Shown here: positions 10,686 to 25,400 of the stretch, piece after piece
How positions within the stretch are numbered: position 1 is the stretch's first letter
Layout: the number at the start of each line of letters is the position of its first letter
From: Petrolisthes cinctipes
Lineage: Eukaryota; Arthropoda; Malacostraca; Decapoda; Porcellanidae
DNA length: 64,000 nucleotides
Assembly (NCBI GenBank): GCA_033782935.1
Contig: JAWQEG010000717.1
Coordinates: 1,984,001-2,048,000, forward strand
Reading direction: 5' to 3'
Program-made: the position numbers and the translations under genes
The notes under the pieces: generated by a model
Databases searched by the model: none
What the model saw: the letters and a program-made list of their open reading frames with translations, nothing else
Told to the model about the DNA's origin: nothing

Positions 10686-13300
10686 AGTGCTAGAATATTT
10701 TCAAAATATAGGCTCAAAACATGCTAAAAATCGATATTTTAGGTGCATAAAGGCGATATCTCAAATTCAGGCCCAAAACACCCGAAAATTCGATATTAAG
10801 GGGTCCCAGAAGCGATCTGTACATGCCTACTCCGTGTTAGAATATTTAAAAAATACAGGCCCAAAACATGCTCAAAATCGATGTTTTAGGTGCCCAAAAG
10901 TCGATATGTGCATGCATCTTCAGTACCCGTTTATATCTCAAATTCAGGCTGAAAACACTCGAAAATTTGATATTTTGGTGTCCCAGAAGCGATCTGTACA
11001 GGCCTACTCCGTGTTAGAGTATTTTCAAAATACATGCCTAAAACATGCTGAAAATCGATATTTTAGATGCCCAAAGTCAATATGTGCATGTATCTTCTGT
11101 ACCGGTTTATATCTCAAATTCAGGCTCAATACACCCGAAAATTCAATATTTTGGGGTCCCAGAAGCAATCTGTACATGCCTACTCAGTGCTAGAATATTT
11201 TCAAAATATAGGCTAAAAACATGCTAAAAATCGATATTTTAGGTGCCAAAAAGTCGATATCTCAAATTAAGGCCCAAAACACCCGAAAATTCGATATTTA
11301 GGGGTCCCAGAAGCGATCTGTACATGCCTACTCCGTGTTAGAGTATTTTCCAAATACATGCCCAAAACATGCTGAAAATCGATATTTTAGATGCCTAAAG
11401 TCAATCTGTGCATGTATCTTCTGTACCCGTTTATATCTCAAATTCAGGCTCAAAACATCGGAACATTCAATATTTTGGGGTCCCAGAAGCAATCTGTACA
11501 TGCCTACTCAGTGCTAGAATATTTTCAAAATATAGGCTAAAAACATGCTAAAAATCGATCTTTTAGGTGCCAAAAAGTCGATATCTCAAATTCAGTCCCA
11601 AAACAATCGAAAATTCGATATTTAGGGGACCCAGAAGCGATCTGTACATGCCTACTCCGTGTTAGAGTATTTTCAAGATACAGGCCAAAAACATACTGAA
11701 AATCGATCTTTTAGGTGCCCAAAAGTCGATATGTGAATGCATCTTCTGTACCCTTTTATATCTCAAATTCTGGCGCTAAACACCCGAAAATTCAATATTT
11801 TGAGGTCCCAGAAGCAATCTGTACATGCCTACTCCGTGTTAGAGTATTTTCAAAATACAGGCCAAAAACATACTGAAAATCGATCTTTTAGGTGCCCAAA
11901 AGTCGATATGACCATGAATCTTCTGTACCCGATTATATCTCAAATTCAGGCTCAAAACACCCGAAAATTCGATATTTTGGGGTCCCAGAAGCGATCTGTA
12001 CATGCCTACTCCGTGTTAGAGTATTTTCAAAATATAGGCTCAAAACATGCTAAAAATCGATATTTTAGGTGCATAAAGGCGATATCTCAAATTCAGTCCC
12101 AAAACACCCGAAAATTCGATATTTAGGGGTCCTAGAAGCGATCTGTACATGCCTACTCCGTGTTAGAGTATTTTCAAAATACAGGCCAAAAACATACTGA
12201 AAATCGATCTTTTAGGTGCCCAAAAGTCGATAAGTGCATTCATCTTCTGTACCCGTTTATATCTCAAATACTGGCCCTAAACACCCGAAAATTCTATATT
12301 TTGGGGTCCCAGAAGCAATCTGTACATGCCTACTCAGTGCTAGAATATTTTCAAAATATAGGCTAAAAACATGCTAAAAATCGATATTTTAGGTGCCAAA
12401 AAGTCGATATCTCAAATTAAGGCCCAAAACACCCGAAAATTCGAGATTTAGGGGTCCCAAAAGCGATCTGTACATGCCTACTCCGTTTTAGAGTATTTTC
12501 CAAATACATGCCCAAAACATGCTGAAAATCGATATTTTAGATGCCCAAAGTCAATCTGTGCATGTATCTTCTGTACCCGTTTATATATCAAATTCAGGCT
12601 TAAAAAAACCGAAAATTCAATATTTTGGGGTCCCAGAAGCAATCTGTACATGCCTACTCAGTGCTAGAATATTTTCAAAATATAGGCTAAAAACATGCTA
12701 AAAATCGATCTTTTAGGTGCCAAAAAGTCGATATCTCAAATTCAGTCCCAAAACACCCGAAAATTCGATATTTAGGGGTCCCAGAAGCGATCTGTACATG
12801 CTTACTCCGTGTTAGAGTATTTTCAAAATACAGGACAAAAACATACTGAAAATCGATCTTTTAGGTGCCCAAAAGTCGATTTGTGCATGCATCTTCTGTA
12901 CCCGTTTATATCTCAAATTCTGGACCTGAACACCCAATAATTCGATATTTTGGGGTCCCAGAAGCGATCTGTACATGCCTACTCCGTGTTAGAGTATTTT
13001 TAAAATTCAGGCCCAAAACAAGCTGAAAATCGATATTTTTGGTGCCCAAAGTCAATATGTGTATACATCTTCTATTCTCGTTTATATCTCAAATTCATTC
13101 TCAAAACACCCGAAAATTCGATATTTTGGGGTCCCAGAAGCGATCTGTACATGCCTACTCAGTGCTAGAATGTTTTCAAAATATAGGCTCAAAACATTCT
13201 CAAAATTGATATTTTAGGTGCGTAAAGGCGATATCTCAAATTCATTCCCAAAACAACCGAAAATTCGATATTTTGGGGTCCCAGAAGCGATCTGTACATG
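10686..13300 (+). repeat. Satellite mosaic, partly related to 8.2-9.3 kb
   Basis: This segment has no internal HOR that I can see, but about 12130-13220 parallels about 8180-9270 at an offset of 3949 bp (landmarks 12160/8211, 12519/8570, 12809/8860). The copies share GATAAGTGCATTCATCTTC and the CCGTTTTAGAG monomer, with more substitutions than between adjacent HOR copies, suggesting an older duplication. A long monomer near 12600 has a run of seven A where most copies have AAAACACCCG. No gene is present. Confidence 0.75.
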
Positions 13301-15027
13301 CCTATTCCGTGTTAGAGTATTTTCAAAATACAGGCCCGAAACATGCTCAAAATCGATGTTTTAGGTGCCCAAAAATCGATAAGTGCATGCATCTTCTGTA
13401 CCCGTTTATATCTCAAATTCTGGCCCTAAACACCCGAAAATTCAATATTTTGGGGTCCCAGAAGCAATCTGTATATGCCTACTCAGTGCTAGAATATTTT
13501 CAAAATATAGGCTAAAAACATGCTAAAAATCGATATTTTAGGTGCCAAAAAGTCGATATCTCAAATTAAGGCCCAAAACACCCGAAAATTCGATATTTTG
13601 GGGTCCCAGAAGCGATCTGTACATGCCTATTCCGTGTTAGAGTATTTACAAAATACAGGCCCAAAACATGCTTAAAATCGATGTTTTAGGTGCCCAAAAG
13701 TCGATATGTGCATGCATCTTCAGTACCCGTTTATATCTCAAATTCTGGCTCAAAACACCCGAAAATTCGATATTTAAGGGTCACAGAAGCGATCTGTACA
13801 TGCCTACTTCGTGTTAGAGTATTTTTAAAATACATGCCCAAAACATGCTGAAAATCGATATTTTAGATGCCCAAAGTCAATATATGCATGTATCTTCTGT
13901 ACCCGTTTATATCTCAAATTCAGGCTCAAAACACCCGAAAATTAAATATTTTGGGGTCCCAGAAGCAATCTGTACATGCCTACTCAGTGAGAGAATATTT
14001 TCAAAATATAGGCTAAAAACATGCTAAAAACCAATCTTTTAGGAGCCAAAAAGTCGATATCTCAAATCCAGTCCCAAAACACCCGAAAATTCGATATTTA
14101 GGGGTCCCAGAAGCGATCTGTACATGCCTACTCCGTGTTAGAGTATTTTCAAAATACAGGCCAAAAACATACTGAAAATCGATCTTTTAGGTGCCCGAAA
14201 GTCGATATGTGCATGCATCTTCTGTACCCGTTTATATCTCAAATTCTGGCACTAAACACCCGAAAATTCGATATTTAGGGGTCCCAGTAGCGATCTGTAC
14301 ATGCCTACTCCGTGGTAGAGTATTTTCAATATACAGGCCCAAAACATGCTCAAAATCGATGTTTTAGGTGCCCAAAAGTCAATATGTGCATGCATCTTCA
14401 GTACCCGTTTATATCTCAAATTCAGGCTCAAAACACCCGAAAATTAAATATTTTGGGGTCCCAGAAGCAATCTGTACATGCCTACTCAGTGCTAGAATAT
14501 TTTCAAAATATAGGCTAAAAAAATGCTAAAAATCGATCTTTTAGGTGCCAAAAAGTCGATATCTCAAATTCAGTCCCAAAACACCCGAAAATTCGATATT
14601 TAGGGGTCCCATAAGCGATCTGTACATGCCCACTCCGTGTTAGAGTATTTTCAAAATACAGGCCAAAAACATACTGAAAATCGATAATTTAGATGCCCAA
14701 AGTCAATATGTGCATGTATCTTCTCTTCCCGTTTATATCTCAAATTCTGGCCCTAAACACCCGAAAATTCAATATTTTGGGGTCCCAGAAGCAATCTGTA
14801 CATGCCTACTCAGTGCTAGAATATTTTCAAAATATAGGCTAAAAACATGCTAAAAATCGATCTTTTAGGTGCCAAAAAGTCGATATCTCAAATTCAGTCC
14901 CAAAACACCTGAAAATTCGATATTTAGGGGTCCCAGAAGCGATCTGTACATGCCTACTCCGTGTTAGAGTATTTTCGAAATACAGGCCAAAAACATACTG
15001 AAAATCGATCTTTTAGGTGCCCAAAAG

Positions 15028-15050
15028 TCGGTACGGGCATGCATCTTCTA
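15028..15050 (+). repeat. GTCGGTACGGGC monomer variant, first of nine
   Basis: This L variant has GTCGGTACGGGCATGC in place of GTCGATATGTGCATGC, always together with a TTTTCGAAATAC dyad containing the palindrome TTTCGAAA. It recurs near 19994, 22146, 23826, 26504, 50333, 51974, 58412 and 63030. It is a convenient marker of one HOR module. Confidence 0.88.
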
Positions 15051-18000
15051 TACCCGTTTATATCTCAAATTCTGGCCCTGAACACCCAAAAATTCGATAT
15101 TTTGGGGTCCCAGAAGCGATCTGTACATGTCTACTCAGTGCTAGAATGTTTTCAAAATATAGGCTCAAAACATTCTCAAAATCGATATTTTAGGTGCCCA
15201 AAAGTCGATATGTGCATGCATCTTCTGTACTCTTTTATATTTCAAATTCAGGCTCAAAACACCCGAAAATTCGATATTTTGGGGTCCCAGAAGCGATCTG
15301 TACATGCCTACTCAGTGCTAGAAGATTTTCAAAATATAGGCTCAAAAAATGCTAAAAATCGATATTTTATGTGCGTAAAGGCGATATCTCAAATTCAGGT
15401 CCAAAACACCCGAAAATTCGATATTTAGGGGTCCCAGAAGCGATTTGTACATGCCTACTCCGTGTTAGAGTATTTACAAAATACAGGCCCAAAACATGCT
15501 CAAAATCGATGTTTTAGGTGCCCAAAAGTCGATATGTGCATGCATCTTCAGTACCCGTTTATATCTCAAATTCAGGCTCAAAACACTTGAAAATTCGATA
15601 TTTTGGGGTCACAGAAGCGATCTGTACATGCCTACTCCGTGTTAGAGTAATTTCAAAATACATGCCCAAAACATGCTAAAAATCGATATTTTAGATGCCC
15701 AAAGTCAATATGTGCATGTATCTTCTGTACCGGTTTATATCTCAAATTCAGGCCCAAAACTCCCGAAAATTCAATATTTTGGGGTCACAGAAGCAATCTG
15801 TACATGCCTACTCAGTGCTAGAATATTTTCAAAATATAGGCTAAAAACATGCTAAAAATCGATCTTTTAGGTGCCAAAAAGTCGATATCTCAAATTCAGT
15901 CCCAAAACACCCGAAAATTCGATATTTAGGGGTCCCAGAAGCGATCTGTACATGCTTACTCCGTGTTAGAGTATTTTCAAAATACAGGACAAAAACATAC
16001 TGAAAATCGATCTTTTAGGTGCCCAAAAGTCGATTTGTGCATGCATCTTCTGTACCCGTTTATATCTCAAATTCTGGACCTGAACACCCAAAAATTCGAT
16101 ATTTTGGGGTCCCAGAAGCGATCTGTACATGCCTACTCCATGTTAGAGTATTTTTAAAATTCAGGCCCAAAACAAGCTGAAAATCGATATTTTTGGTGCC
16201 CAAAGTCAATATGTGTATACATCTTCTATTCTCGTTTATATCTCAAATTCAGGCTCAAAACACCCGAAAATTCGATATTTTGGGGTCCCAGAAGCGATCT
16301 GTACATGCCTACTCAGTGCTAGAATATTTTCAAAATATAGGCTAAAAACATGCTCAAAATTGATATTTTAGGTGCGTAAAGGCGATATCTCAAATTCATT
16401 CCCAAAACACCCGAAAATTCGATATTTTGGGGTCCCAGAAGCGATCTGTACATGCCTATTCCGTGTTAGAGTATTTACAAAATACAGGCCCGAAACATGC
16501 TCAAAATCGATGTTTTAGGTGCCCAAAAGTCGATATGTGCATGCATCTTCAGTACCCGTTTATATCTCAAATTCAGGCTCAAAACACCCGAAAATTCGTT
16601 ATTTTGGGGTCACAGAAGCGATCTGTACATGCCCACTCCGTGTTAGAGTATTTTTAAAATACATGCCCAAAACATGCTGAAAATCGATATTTTAGATGCC
16701 CAAAGTCAATATGTGCATGTATCTTCTGTACCCGTTTATATTTCAAATTCAGGCTCAAAACACCCGAAAATTCAATATTTTGGGGTCCCAGAAGCAATCT
16801 GTACGTGCCTACTCAGTGCTAGAATATTTTCAAAATATAGGCTAAAAACATGCTAAAAATCGATCTTTTAGGTGCCAAAAAGTCGATATCTCAAATCCAG
16901 TCCCAAAACACCCAAAAATTCGATATTTAGGGGTCCCAGAAACGATCTGTACATGCCTACTCCGTGTTAGAGTATTTTCAAAATACAGGCCCAAAACATA
17001 CTGAAAATCGATCTTTTAGGTGCCCAAAAATCGATAAGTGCATGCATCTTCTGTACCCGTTTATATCTCAAATTCTGGCCCTAAACACCCGAAAATTCAA
17101 TATTTTGGGGTCCCAGAAGCAATCTGTACATGCCTACTCAGTGCTAGAATATTTTCAAAATATAGGCTAAAAACATGCTAAAAATCGATATTTTAGGTGC
17201 CAAAAAGTCGATATCTCAAATTAAGGCCCAAAACACCCGAAAATTCGATATTTTGGGGTCCCAGAAGCGATCTGTACATGCCTATTCCGTGTTAGAGTAT
17301 TTACAAAATACAGGCCCAAAACATGCTTAAAATCGATGTTTTAAGTGCCCAAAAGTCGATATGTGCATGCATCTTCAGTACCCGTTTATATCTCAAATTC
17401 TGGCTCAAAACACCCGAAAATTCGATATTTAAGGGTCACAGAAGCGATCTGTACATGCCTACTTCGTGTTAGAGTATTTTTAAAATACATGCCCAAAACA
17501 TGCTGAAAATCGATATTTTAGATGCCCAAAGTCAATATATGCATGTATCTTCTGTACCCGTTTATATCTCAAATTCAGGCTCAAAACACCCGAAAATTAA
17601 ATATTTTGGGGTCCCAGAAGCAATCTGTACATGCCTACTCAGTGAGAGAATATTTTCAAAATATAGGCTAAAAACATGCTAAAAACCAATCTTTTAGGTG
17701 CCAAAAAGTCGATATCTCAAATCCAGTCCCAAAACACCCGAAAATTCGATATTTAGGGGTCCCAGAAGCGATCTGTACATGCCTACTCCATGGTAGAGTA
17801 TTTTCAAAATATAGGCTAAAAACATGATCAAAATCGATGTTTTAGGTGCCCAAAAGTCGATATGTGCATGCATCTTCAGTACCCGTTTATATCTCAAATT
17901 CAGGCTCAAAACACCCGAAAATTCGATATTTTGGGGTCCTAGAAGCGATCGGTACATGCCTACTCCGTGTTAGAGGATTTTCAAAATACAAGCCCAAAAC

Positions 18001-18844
18001 ATGCTGAAAATCGATAATTTAGATGCCCAAAGTCAATATGTGCATGTATCTTCTGTACCCGTTTATATCTCAAATTCAGGCTCAAAACACAGGAAAATTT
18101 AATATTTTGGGGTCCCAGAAGCGATCTGTACATGCCTACTCAGTGCTAGAATATTTTCAAAATATAGGCTAAAAAAATGCTAAAAATAGATCTTTTAGGT
18201 GCCAAAAAGTCGATATCTCAAATTCAGTCCCAAAACACCCGAAAATTCGATATTAAGGGGTCCCATAAGCGATCTGTACATGCCCACTCCGTGTTAGAGT
18301 ATTTTCAAAATACAGGTCAAAAACATACTGAAAATCGATCTTTTAGGTGCCCAAAAATCGATAAGTGCATGCATCTTCTGTACCCGTTTATATCTCAAAT
18401 TCTGGCCCTAAACACCCGAAAATTCAATATTTTGGGGTCCCAGAAGCAATCTGTACATGCCTACTCAGTGCTAGAATATTTTCAAAATATAGGCTAAAAA
18501 CATGCTAAAAATCGATATTTTAGGTGCCAAAAAGTCGATATCTCAAATTAAGGTCCAAAACACCCGAAAATTCGATATTTTGGGGTCCCAGAAGCGATCT
18601 GTACATGCCTATTCCGTGTTAGAGTATTTACAAAATACAGGCCCAAAACATGCTTAAAATCGATGTTTTAGGTGCCCAAAAGTCGATATGTGCATGCATC
18701 TTCAGTACCCGTTTATATCTCAAATTCTGGCTCAAAACACCCGAAAATTCGATATTTAAGGGTCACAGAAGCGATCTGTACATGCCTACTTCGTGTTAGA
18801 GTATTTTTAAAATACATGCCCAAAACATGCTGAAAATCGATATT

Positions 18845-18860
18845 TTAGATTCATGTATCT
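18845..18860 (+). other. 17-bp deletion in the L-specific region
   Basis: TTAGATTCATGTATCT replaces a stretch that in the sister copies (near 13862, 17517, 20990) includes GCCCAAAGTCAATATATG before CATGTATC. This deletion accounts for the change of offset from 2137 to 2154 bp between HOR copies. Confidence 0.82.
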
Positions 18861-21800
18861 TCTGTACCCGTTTATATCTCAAATTCAGGCTCAAAACACC
18901 CGAAAATTCAATATTTTGGGGTCCCAGAAGCAATCTGTACATGCCTACTCAGTGAGAGAATATTTTCAAAATATAGGCTAAAAACATGCTAAAAACCAAT
19001 CTTTTAGGTGCCAAAAAGTCGATATCTCAAATCCAGTCCCAAAACACCCGAAAATTCGATATTTAGGGGTCCCAGAAGCGATCTGTACATGCCTACTCCG
19101 TGTTAGAGTATTTTCAAAATACAGGCAAAAAACATACTGAAAATCGATCTTTTAGGTGCCCAAAAGTCGATATGTGCATGCATCTTCTGTACCCGTTTAT
19201 ATCTCAAATTCTGGCCCTAAACACCCGAAAATTCGATATTTAGGGGTCCCAGTAGCGATCTGTACATGCCTACTCCGTGGTAGAGTATTTTCAATATACA
19301 GGCCCAAAACATGCTCAAAATCGATGTTTTAGGTGCCCAAAAGTCGATATGTGCATGCATCTTCAGTACCCGTTTATATCTCAAATTCAGGCTCAAAACA
19401 CCAGAAAATTCAATATTTTGGGGTCCTAGAAGCAATCTGTACATGCCTACTCAGTGCTAGAATATTTTCAAAATATAGGCTAAAAAAATGCTAAAAATCG
19501 ATCTTTTAGGTGCCAAAAAGTCGATATCTCAAATTCAGTCCCAAAACACCCGAAAATTCGATATTTAGGGGTCCCATAAGCGATCTGTACATGCCCACTC
19601 CGTGTTAAAGTATTTTCAAAATACAGGCCAAAAACATACTGAAAATCGATAATTTAGATGCCCAAAGTCAATATGTGCATGTATCTTCTCTACCCGTTTA
19701 TATCTCAAATTCTGGCCCTAAACACCCGAAAATTCAATATTTTGGGGTCCCAGAAGCAATCTGTACATGCCTACTCAGTGCTAGAATATTTTCAAAATAT
19801 AGGCTAAAAACATGCTAAAAATCGATCTTTTAGGTGCCAAAAAGTCGATATCTCAAATTCAGTCCCAAAACACCCGAAAATTCGATATTTAGGGGTCCCA
19901 GAAGCGATCTGTACATGCCTACTCCGTGTTAGAGTATTTTCGAAATACAGGCCAAAAACATACTGAAAATCGATCTTTTAGGTGCCCAAAAGTCGGTACG
20001 GGCATGCATCTTCTATACCCGTTTATATCTCAAATTCTGGCCCTGAACACCCAAAAATTCGATATTTTGGGGTCCCAGAAGCGATCTGTACATGTCTACT
20101 CAGTGCTAGAATGTTTTCAAAATATAGGCTCAAAACATTCTCAAAATCGATATTTTAGGTGCCCAAAAGTCGATATGTGCATGCATCTTCAGTACCCGTT
20201 TATATCTCAAATTCAGGCTCAAAACACCCGAAAATTAAATATTTTGGGGTCCCAGAAGCAATCTGTACATGCCTACTCAGTGCTAGAATATTTTCAAAAT
20301 ATAGGCTAAAAAAATGCTAAAAATCGACATTTTAGGTGCCAAAAAGTCGATATCTCAAATTCAGTCCCAAAACACCCGAAAATTCGATATTTAGGGGTCC
20401 CAGAAGCAATCTGTACATGCCCACTCCGTGTTAGAGTATTTTCAAAATACAGGCCAAAAACATACTGAAAATCGATCTTTTAGGTGCCCAAAAATCGATA
20501 AGTGCATGCATCTTCTGTACCCGTTTATATCTCAAATTCTGGCCCTAAACACCCGAAAATTCAATATTTTGGGGTCCCAGAAGCAATCTGTACATGCCTA
20601 CTCAGTGCTAGAATATTTTCAAAATATAGGCTAAAAACATGCTAAAAATCGATATTTTAGGTGCCAAAAAGTCGATATCTCAAATTAAGGCCCAAAACAC
20701 CCGAAAATTCGATATTTTGGGGTCCCAGAAGCGACCTGTACATGCCTATTCCGTGTTAGAGTATTTACAAAATACAGGGTCAAAACATGCTTAAAATCGA
20801 TGTTTTAGGTGCCCAAAAGTCGATATGTGCATGCATCTTCAGTACCCGTTTATATCTCAAATTCTGGCTCAAAACACCCGAAAATTCGATATTTAAGGGT
20901 CACAGAAGCGATCTGTACATGCCTACTTCGTGTTAGAGTATTTTTAAAATACATGCCCAAAACATGCTGAAAATCGATATTTTAGATGCCCAAAGTCAAT
21001 ATATGCATGTATCTTCTGTACCCGTTTATATCTCAAATTCAGGCTCAAAACACCCGAAAATTCAATATCTTGGGGTCCCAGAAGCAATCTGTACATGCCT
21101 ACTAAGTGAGAGAATATTTTCAAAATATAGGCTAAAAACATGCTAAAAACCAATCTTTTAGGTGCCAAAAAGTCGATATCTCAAATCCAGTCCCAAAACA
21201 ATCGAAAATTCGATATTTATGGGTCCCAGAAGCGATCTGTACATGCCTACTCCGTGTTAGAGTATTTTCAAAATACAGACAAAAAACATACTGAAAATCG
21301 ATCTTTTAGGTGCCCAAAAGTCGATATGTGCATGCATCTTCTGTACCCGTTTATATCTCAAATTCTGGCCCTAAACACCCGAAAATTCGATATTTAGGGG
21401 TCCCAGTAGCGATCTGTACATGCCTACTCCGTGGTAGAGTATTTTCAATATACAGGCCCATAACATGCTCAAAATCGATGTTTTAGGTGCCCAAAAGTCG
21501 ATATGTGCATGCATCTTCAGTACCCGTTTATATCTCAAATTCAGGCTCAAAACACCAGAAAATTCAATATTTTGGGGTCCCAGAAGCAATCTGTACATGC
21601 CTACTCAGTGCTAGAATATTTTCAAAATATAGGCTAAAAAAATGCTAAAAATCGATCTTTTAGGTGCCAAAAAGTCGATATCTCAAATTCAGTCCCAAAA
21701 CACCCGAAAATTCGATATTTAGGGGTCCCAGAAGCGATCTGTACATGCCCACTCCGTGTTAAAGTATTTTCAAAATACAGGCCAAAAACATACTGAAAAT

Positions 21801-22474
21801 CGATAATTTAGATGCCCAAAGTCAATATGTGCATGTATCTTCTCTACCCGTTTATATCTCAAATTCTGGCCCTAAACACCCGAAAATTCAATATTTTGGG
21901 GTCCCAGAAGCAATCTGTACATGCCTACTCAGTGCTAGAATATTTTCAAAATATAAGCTAAAAACATACTAAAAATCGATCTTTTAGGTGCCAAAAAGTC
22001 GATATCTCAAATTCAGTCCCAAAACACCCGAAAATTCGATATTTAGGGGTCCCAGAAGCGATCTGTACATGCCTACTCTGTGTTAGAGTATTTTCGAAAT
22101 ACAGGCCAAAAACATACTGAAAATCGATCTTTTAGGTGCCCAAAAGTCGGTACGGGCATGCATCTTCTATACCCGTTTATATCTCAAATTCTGGCCCTGA
22201 ACACCCAAAAATTCGATATTTTGGGGTCCCAGAAGCGATCTGTACATGTCTACTCAGTGCTAGAATGTTTTCAAAATATAGGCTCAAAACATTCTCAAAA
22301 TCGATATTTTAGGTGCCCAAAAGTCGATATGTGCATGCATCTTCTGTACTCTTTTATATTTCAAATTCAGGCTCAAAACACCCGAAAATTCGATATTTTG
22401 GGGTCCCAGAAGCGATCTGTACATGCTTACTCAGTGCTAGAAGATTTTCAAAATATAGGCTCAAAAAATGCTAA

Positions 22475-25400
22475 AAATCGATCTTTTAGGTGCCAAAAAG
22501 TCGATATCTCAAATTCAGTCCCAAAACACCCGAAAATTCGATATTTAGAGGTCCCAGAAGCGATCTGTACATGCCTACTCCGTGTTAGAGTATTTTTAAA
22601 ATTCAGGCCCAAAACAAGCTGAAAATCGATGTTTTAGGTGCCCGAAGCCAATATGTGTATGCATCTTCTATACTCGTTTATATCTCAAATTCAGGCTCAA
22701 AACACCCGAAAATTCGATATTTTGGGGTCCCAGAAGCGATCTGTACATGCCTACTCAGTGCTAGAATGTTTTCAAAATATTGGCTCAAAACATGCTCAAA
22801 ATCGATATTTTATGTGCCCAAAAGTCGATATGTGCATGCATCTTCTGTACTCGTTTATATCTCAAATTCAGGCTCAAAACACCCGAAAATTCGATATTTT
22901 GGGGTCCCAGAAGCGATCTGTACATGCCTATTCCATGTTAGAGTATTTACAAAATACAGGCCCAAAACATGCTCAAAATCGATGTTTTAGATGCCCAAAG
23001 TCAATATGTGCATGTATCTTCTGTACCCGTTTATATCTCAAATTCAGGCTCAAAACACCCGAAAATTCGATATTTTGGGGTCCCAGAAGCGATCTGTACA
23101 TGCCTACTCAGTGCTAGAATATTTTCAAAATATAGGCTCAAAAAATGCTAAAAATCGATATTTTAGGTGCGTAAAGTCGATATCTCAAATTCAGTCCCAA
23201 AACACCCGAAAATTCTATATTTAGGGGTCCCAGAAGCGATCTGTACATGCCTACTCCGTGTTAGAGTATTTTCAAAATACAGGCCAAAAACATACTGAAA
23301 ATCGATCTTTTAGGTGCCCAAAAGTCGATAAGTGCATGCATCTTTTGTACCCGTTTATATCTCAAATTCTGGCCCTAAACACCCGAAAATTCAATATTTT
23401 GGGGTCCCAGAAGCGATCTGTACATGCCTACTCCGTGTTAAAGTATTTTCAAAATACAGGCCCAAAACATGCTGAAAATCGATAATTTAGATGCCCAAAG
23501 TCAATATGTGCATGTATCTTCTCTACCCGTTTATATCTCAAATTCTGGCCCTAAACACCCGAAAATTCAATATTTTGGGGTCCCAGAAGCAATCTGTACA
23601 TGCCTACTCAGTGCTAGAATATTTTCAAAACATAGGCTAAAAACATGCTAAAAATCGATCTTTTAGGTGCCAAAAAGTCGATATCTCAAATTCAGTCCCA
23701 AAACACCCGAAAATTCGATATTTAGGGGTCTCAGAAGCGATCTGTACATGCCTACTCCGTGTTAGAGTATTTTCGAAATACAGGCCAAAAACATACTGAA
23801 AATCGATCTTTTAGGTGCCCAAAAGTCGGTACGGGCATGCATCTTCTATACCCGTTTATATCTCAAATTCTGGCCCTGAACACCCAAAAATTCGATATTT
23901 TGGGGTTCCAGAAGCGATCTGTACATGTCTACTCAGTGCTAGAATGTTTTCAAAATATAGGCTCAAAACATTCTCAAAATCGATATTTTAGGTGCCCAAA
24001 AGTCGATATGTGCATGCATCTTCTGTACTCTTTTATATTTCAAATTCAGGCTCAAAACACCCGAAAATTCGATATTTTGGGGTCCCAGAAGCGATCTGTA
24101 CATGCCTACTCAGTGCTAGAAGATTTTCAAAATATAGGCTCAAAAAATGCTAAAAATCGATTTTTATGTGCGTAAAGGCGATATCTCAAATTCAGGTCCA
24201 AAACACCCGAAAATTCGATATTTAGGGGTCCCAGAAGCGATCTGTACATGCCTACTCCGTGTTAAAGTATTTACAAAATACAGGCACAAAACATGCTCAA
24301 AATCGATGTTTTAGGTGCCCAAAAGTCGATATGTGCATGCATCTTCAGTACCCGTTTATATCTCAAATTAAGGCTCAAAGCACTCGAAAATTCGATATTT
24401 TGGGGTCACAGAAGCGATCTGTACATGCCTACTCCGTGTTAGAGTAATTTCAAAATACATGCCCAAAACATGCTAAAAATCGATATTTTAGATGCCCAAA
24501 GTCAATATGTGCATGTATCTTCTGTACCGGTTTATATCTCAAATTCAGGCCCAAAACTCCCGAAAATTCAATATTTTGGGGTCACAGAAGCAATCTGTAC
24601 ATGCCTACTCAGTGCTAGAATATTTTCAAAATATAGGCTAAAAACATGCTAAAAATCGATCTTTTAGGTGCCAAAAAGTCGATATCTCAAATTCAGTCCC
24701 AAAACACCCGAAAATTCGATATTTAGGGGTCCCAGAAGCGATCTGTACATGCCTACTCCGTGTTAGAGTATTATTAAAATTCAGGCCCAAAACAAGCTGA
24801 AAATCGATATTTTAGGTGCCCGAAGCCAATATGTGTATGCATCTTCTATACTCGTTTATATCTCAAATTCAGGCTCAAAACTCCGAAAATTCGATATTTT
24901 GGGGTCCCAGAAGCGATCTGTACATGCCTACTCAGTGCTAGAATGTTTTCAAAATATAGGCTCAAAACATGCTCAAAATCGATATTTTATGTGCCCAAAA
25001 GTCGATATGTGCATGCATCTTCTGTACTCGTTTATATCTCAAATTCAGGCTCAAAACACCCGAAAATTCGATATTTTGGGGTCCCAGAAGCGATCTGTAC
25101 ATGCCTATTCCATGTTAGAGTATTTACAAAATACAGGCCCAAAACATGCTCAAAATCGATGTTTTAGATGCCCAAAGTCAATATGTGCATGTATCTTCTG
25201 TACCCGTTTATATCTCAAATTCAGGCTCAAAACACCCGAAAATTCGATATTTTGGGGTCCCAGAAGCGATCTGTACATGCCTACTCAGTGCTAGAATATT
25301 TTCAAAATATAGGCTCAAAAAATGCTAAAAATCGATATTTTAGGTGCGTAAAGTCGATATCTCAAATTCAGTCCCAAAACACCCGAAAATTCTATATTTA

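Larger units (their letters stand above)
13300..22475 (+). repeat. About 2.15-kb higher-order repeat family, four related copies
   Basis: A module containing AAAATCGATAAGTGCATGC starts near 13309, 16964, 18294 and 20428. In each, 536 bp later, comes a long unit containing AATATATGCATGTATC; in the third copy this is altered by a deletion. The last two copies align at an offset of 2137 bp before a 17-bp deletion at about 18851 and at 2154 bp after it (landmarks 19217/21371 and 19926/22080). The earlier copies differ in length by blocks of monomers. The 2154-bp unit fits thirteen monomers. The variant ACTCAGTGAGAGAATATTTT (near 13984, 17638, 18950) marks the family. Confidence 0.75.

Noticed and set aside
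10510..11193. 227-codon open frame, with similar ones at 51908-52591 and 58345-59028, as a repeat-protein gene
   Set aside because: It consists only of satellite monomers, has no start context or codon signature, and its openness follows from monomer lengths divisible by three. Neighbouring copies are broken freely by 148- and 176-bp units.
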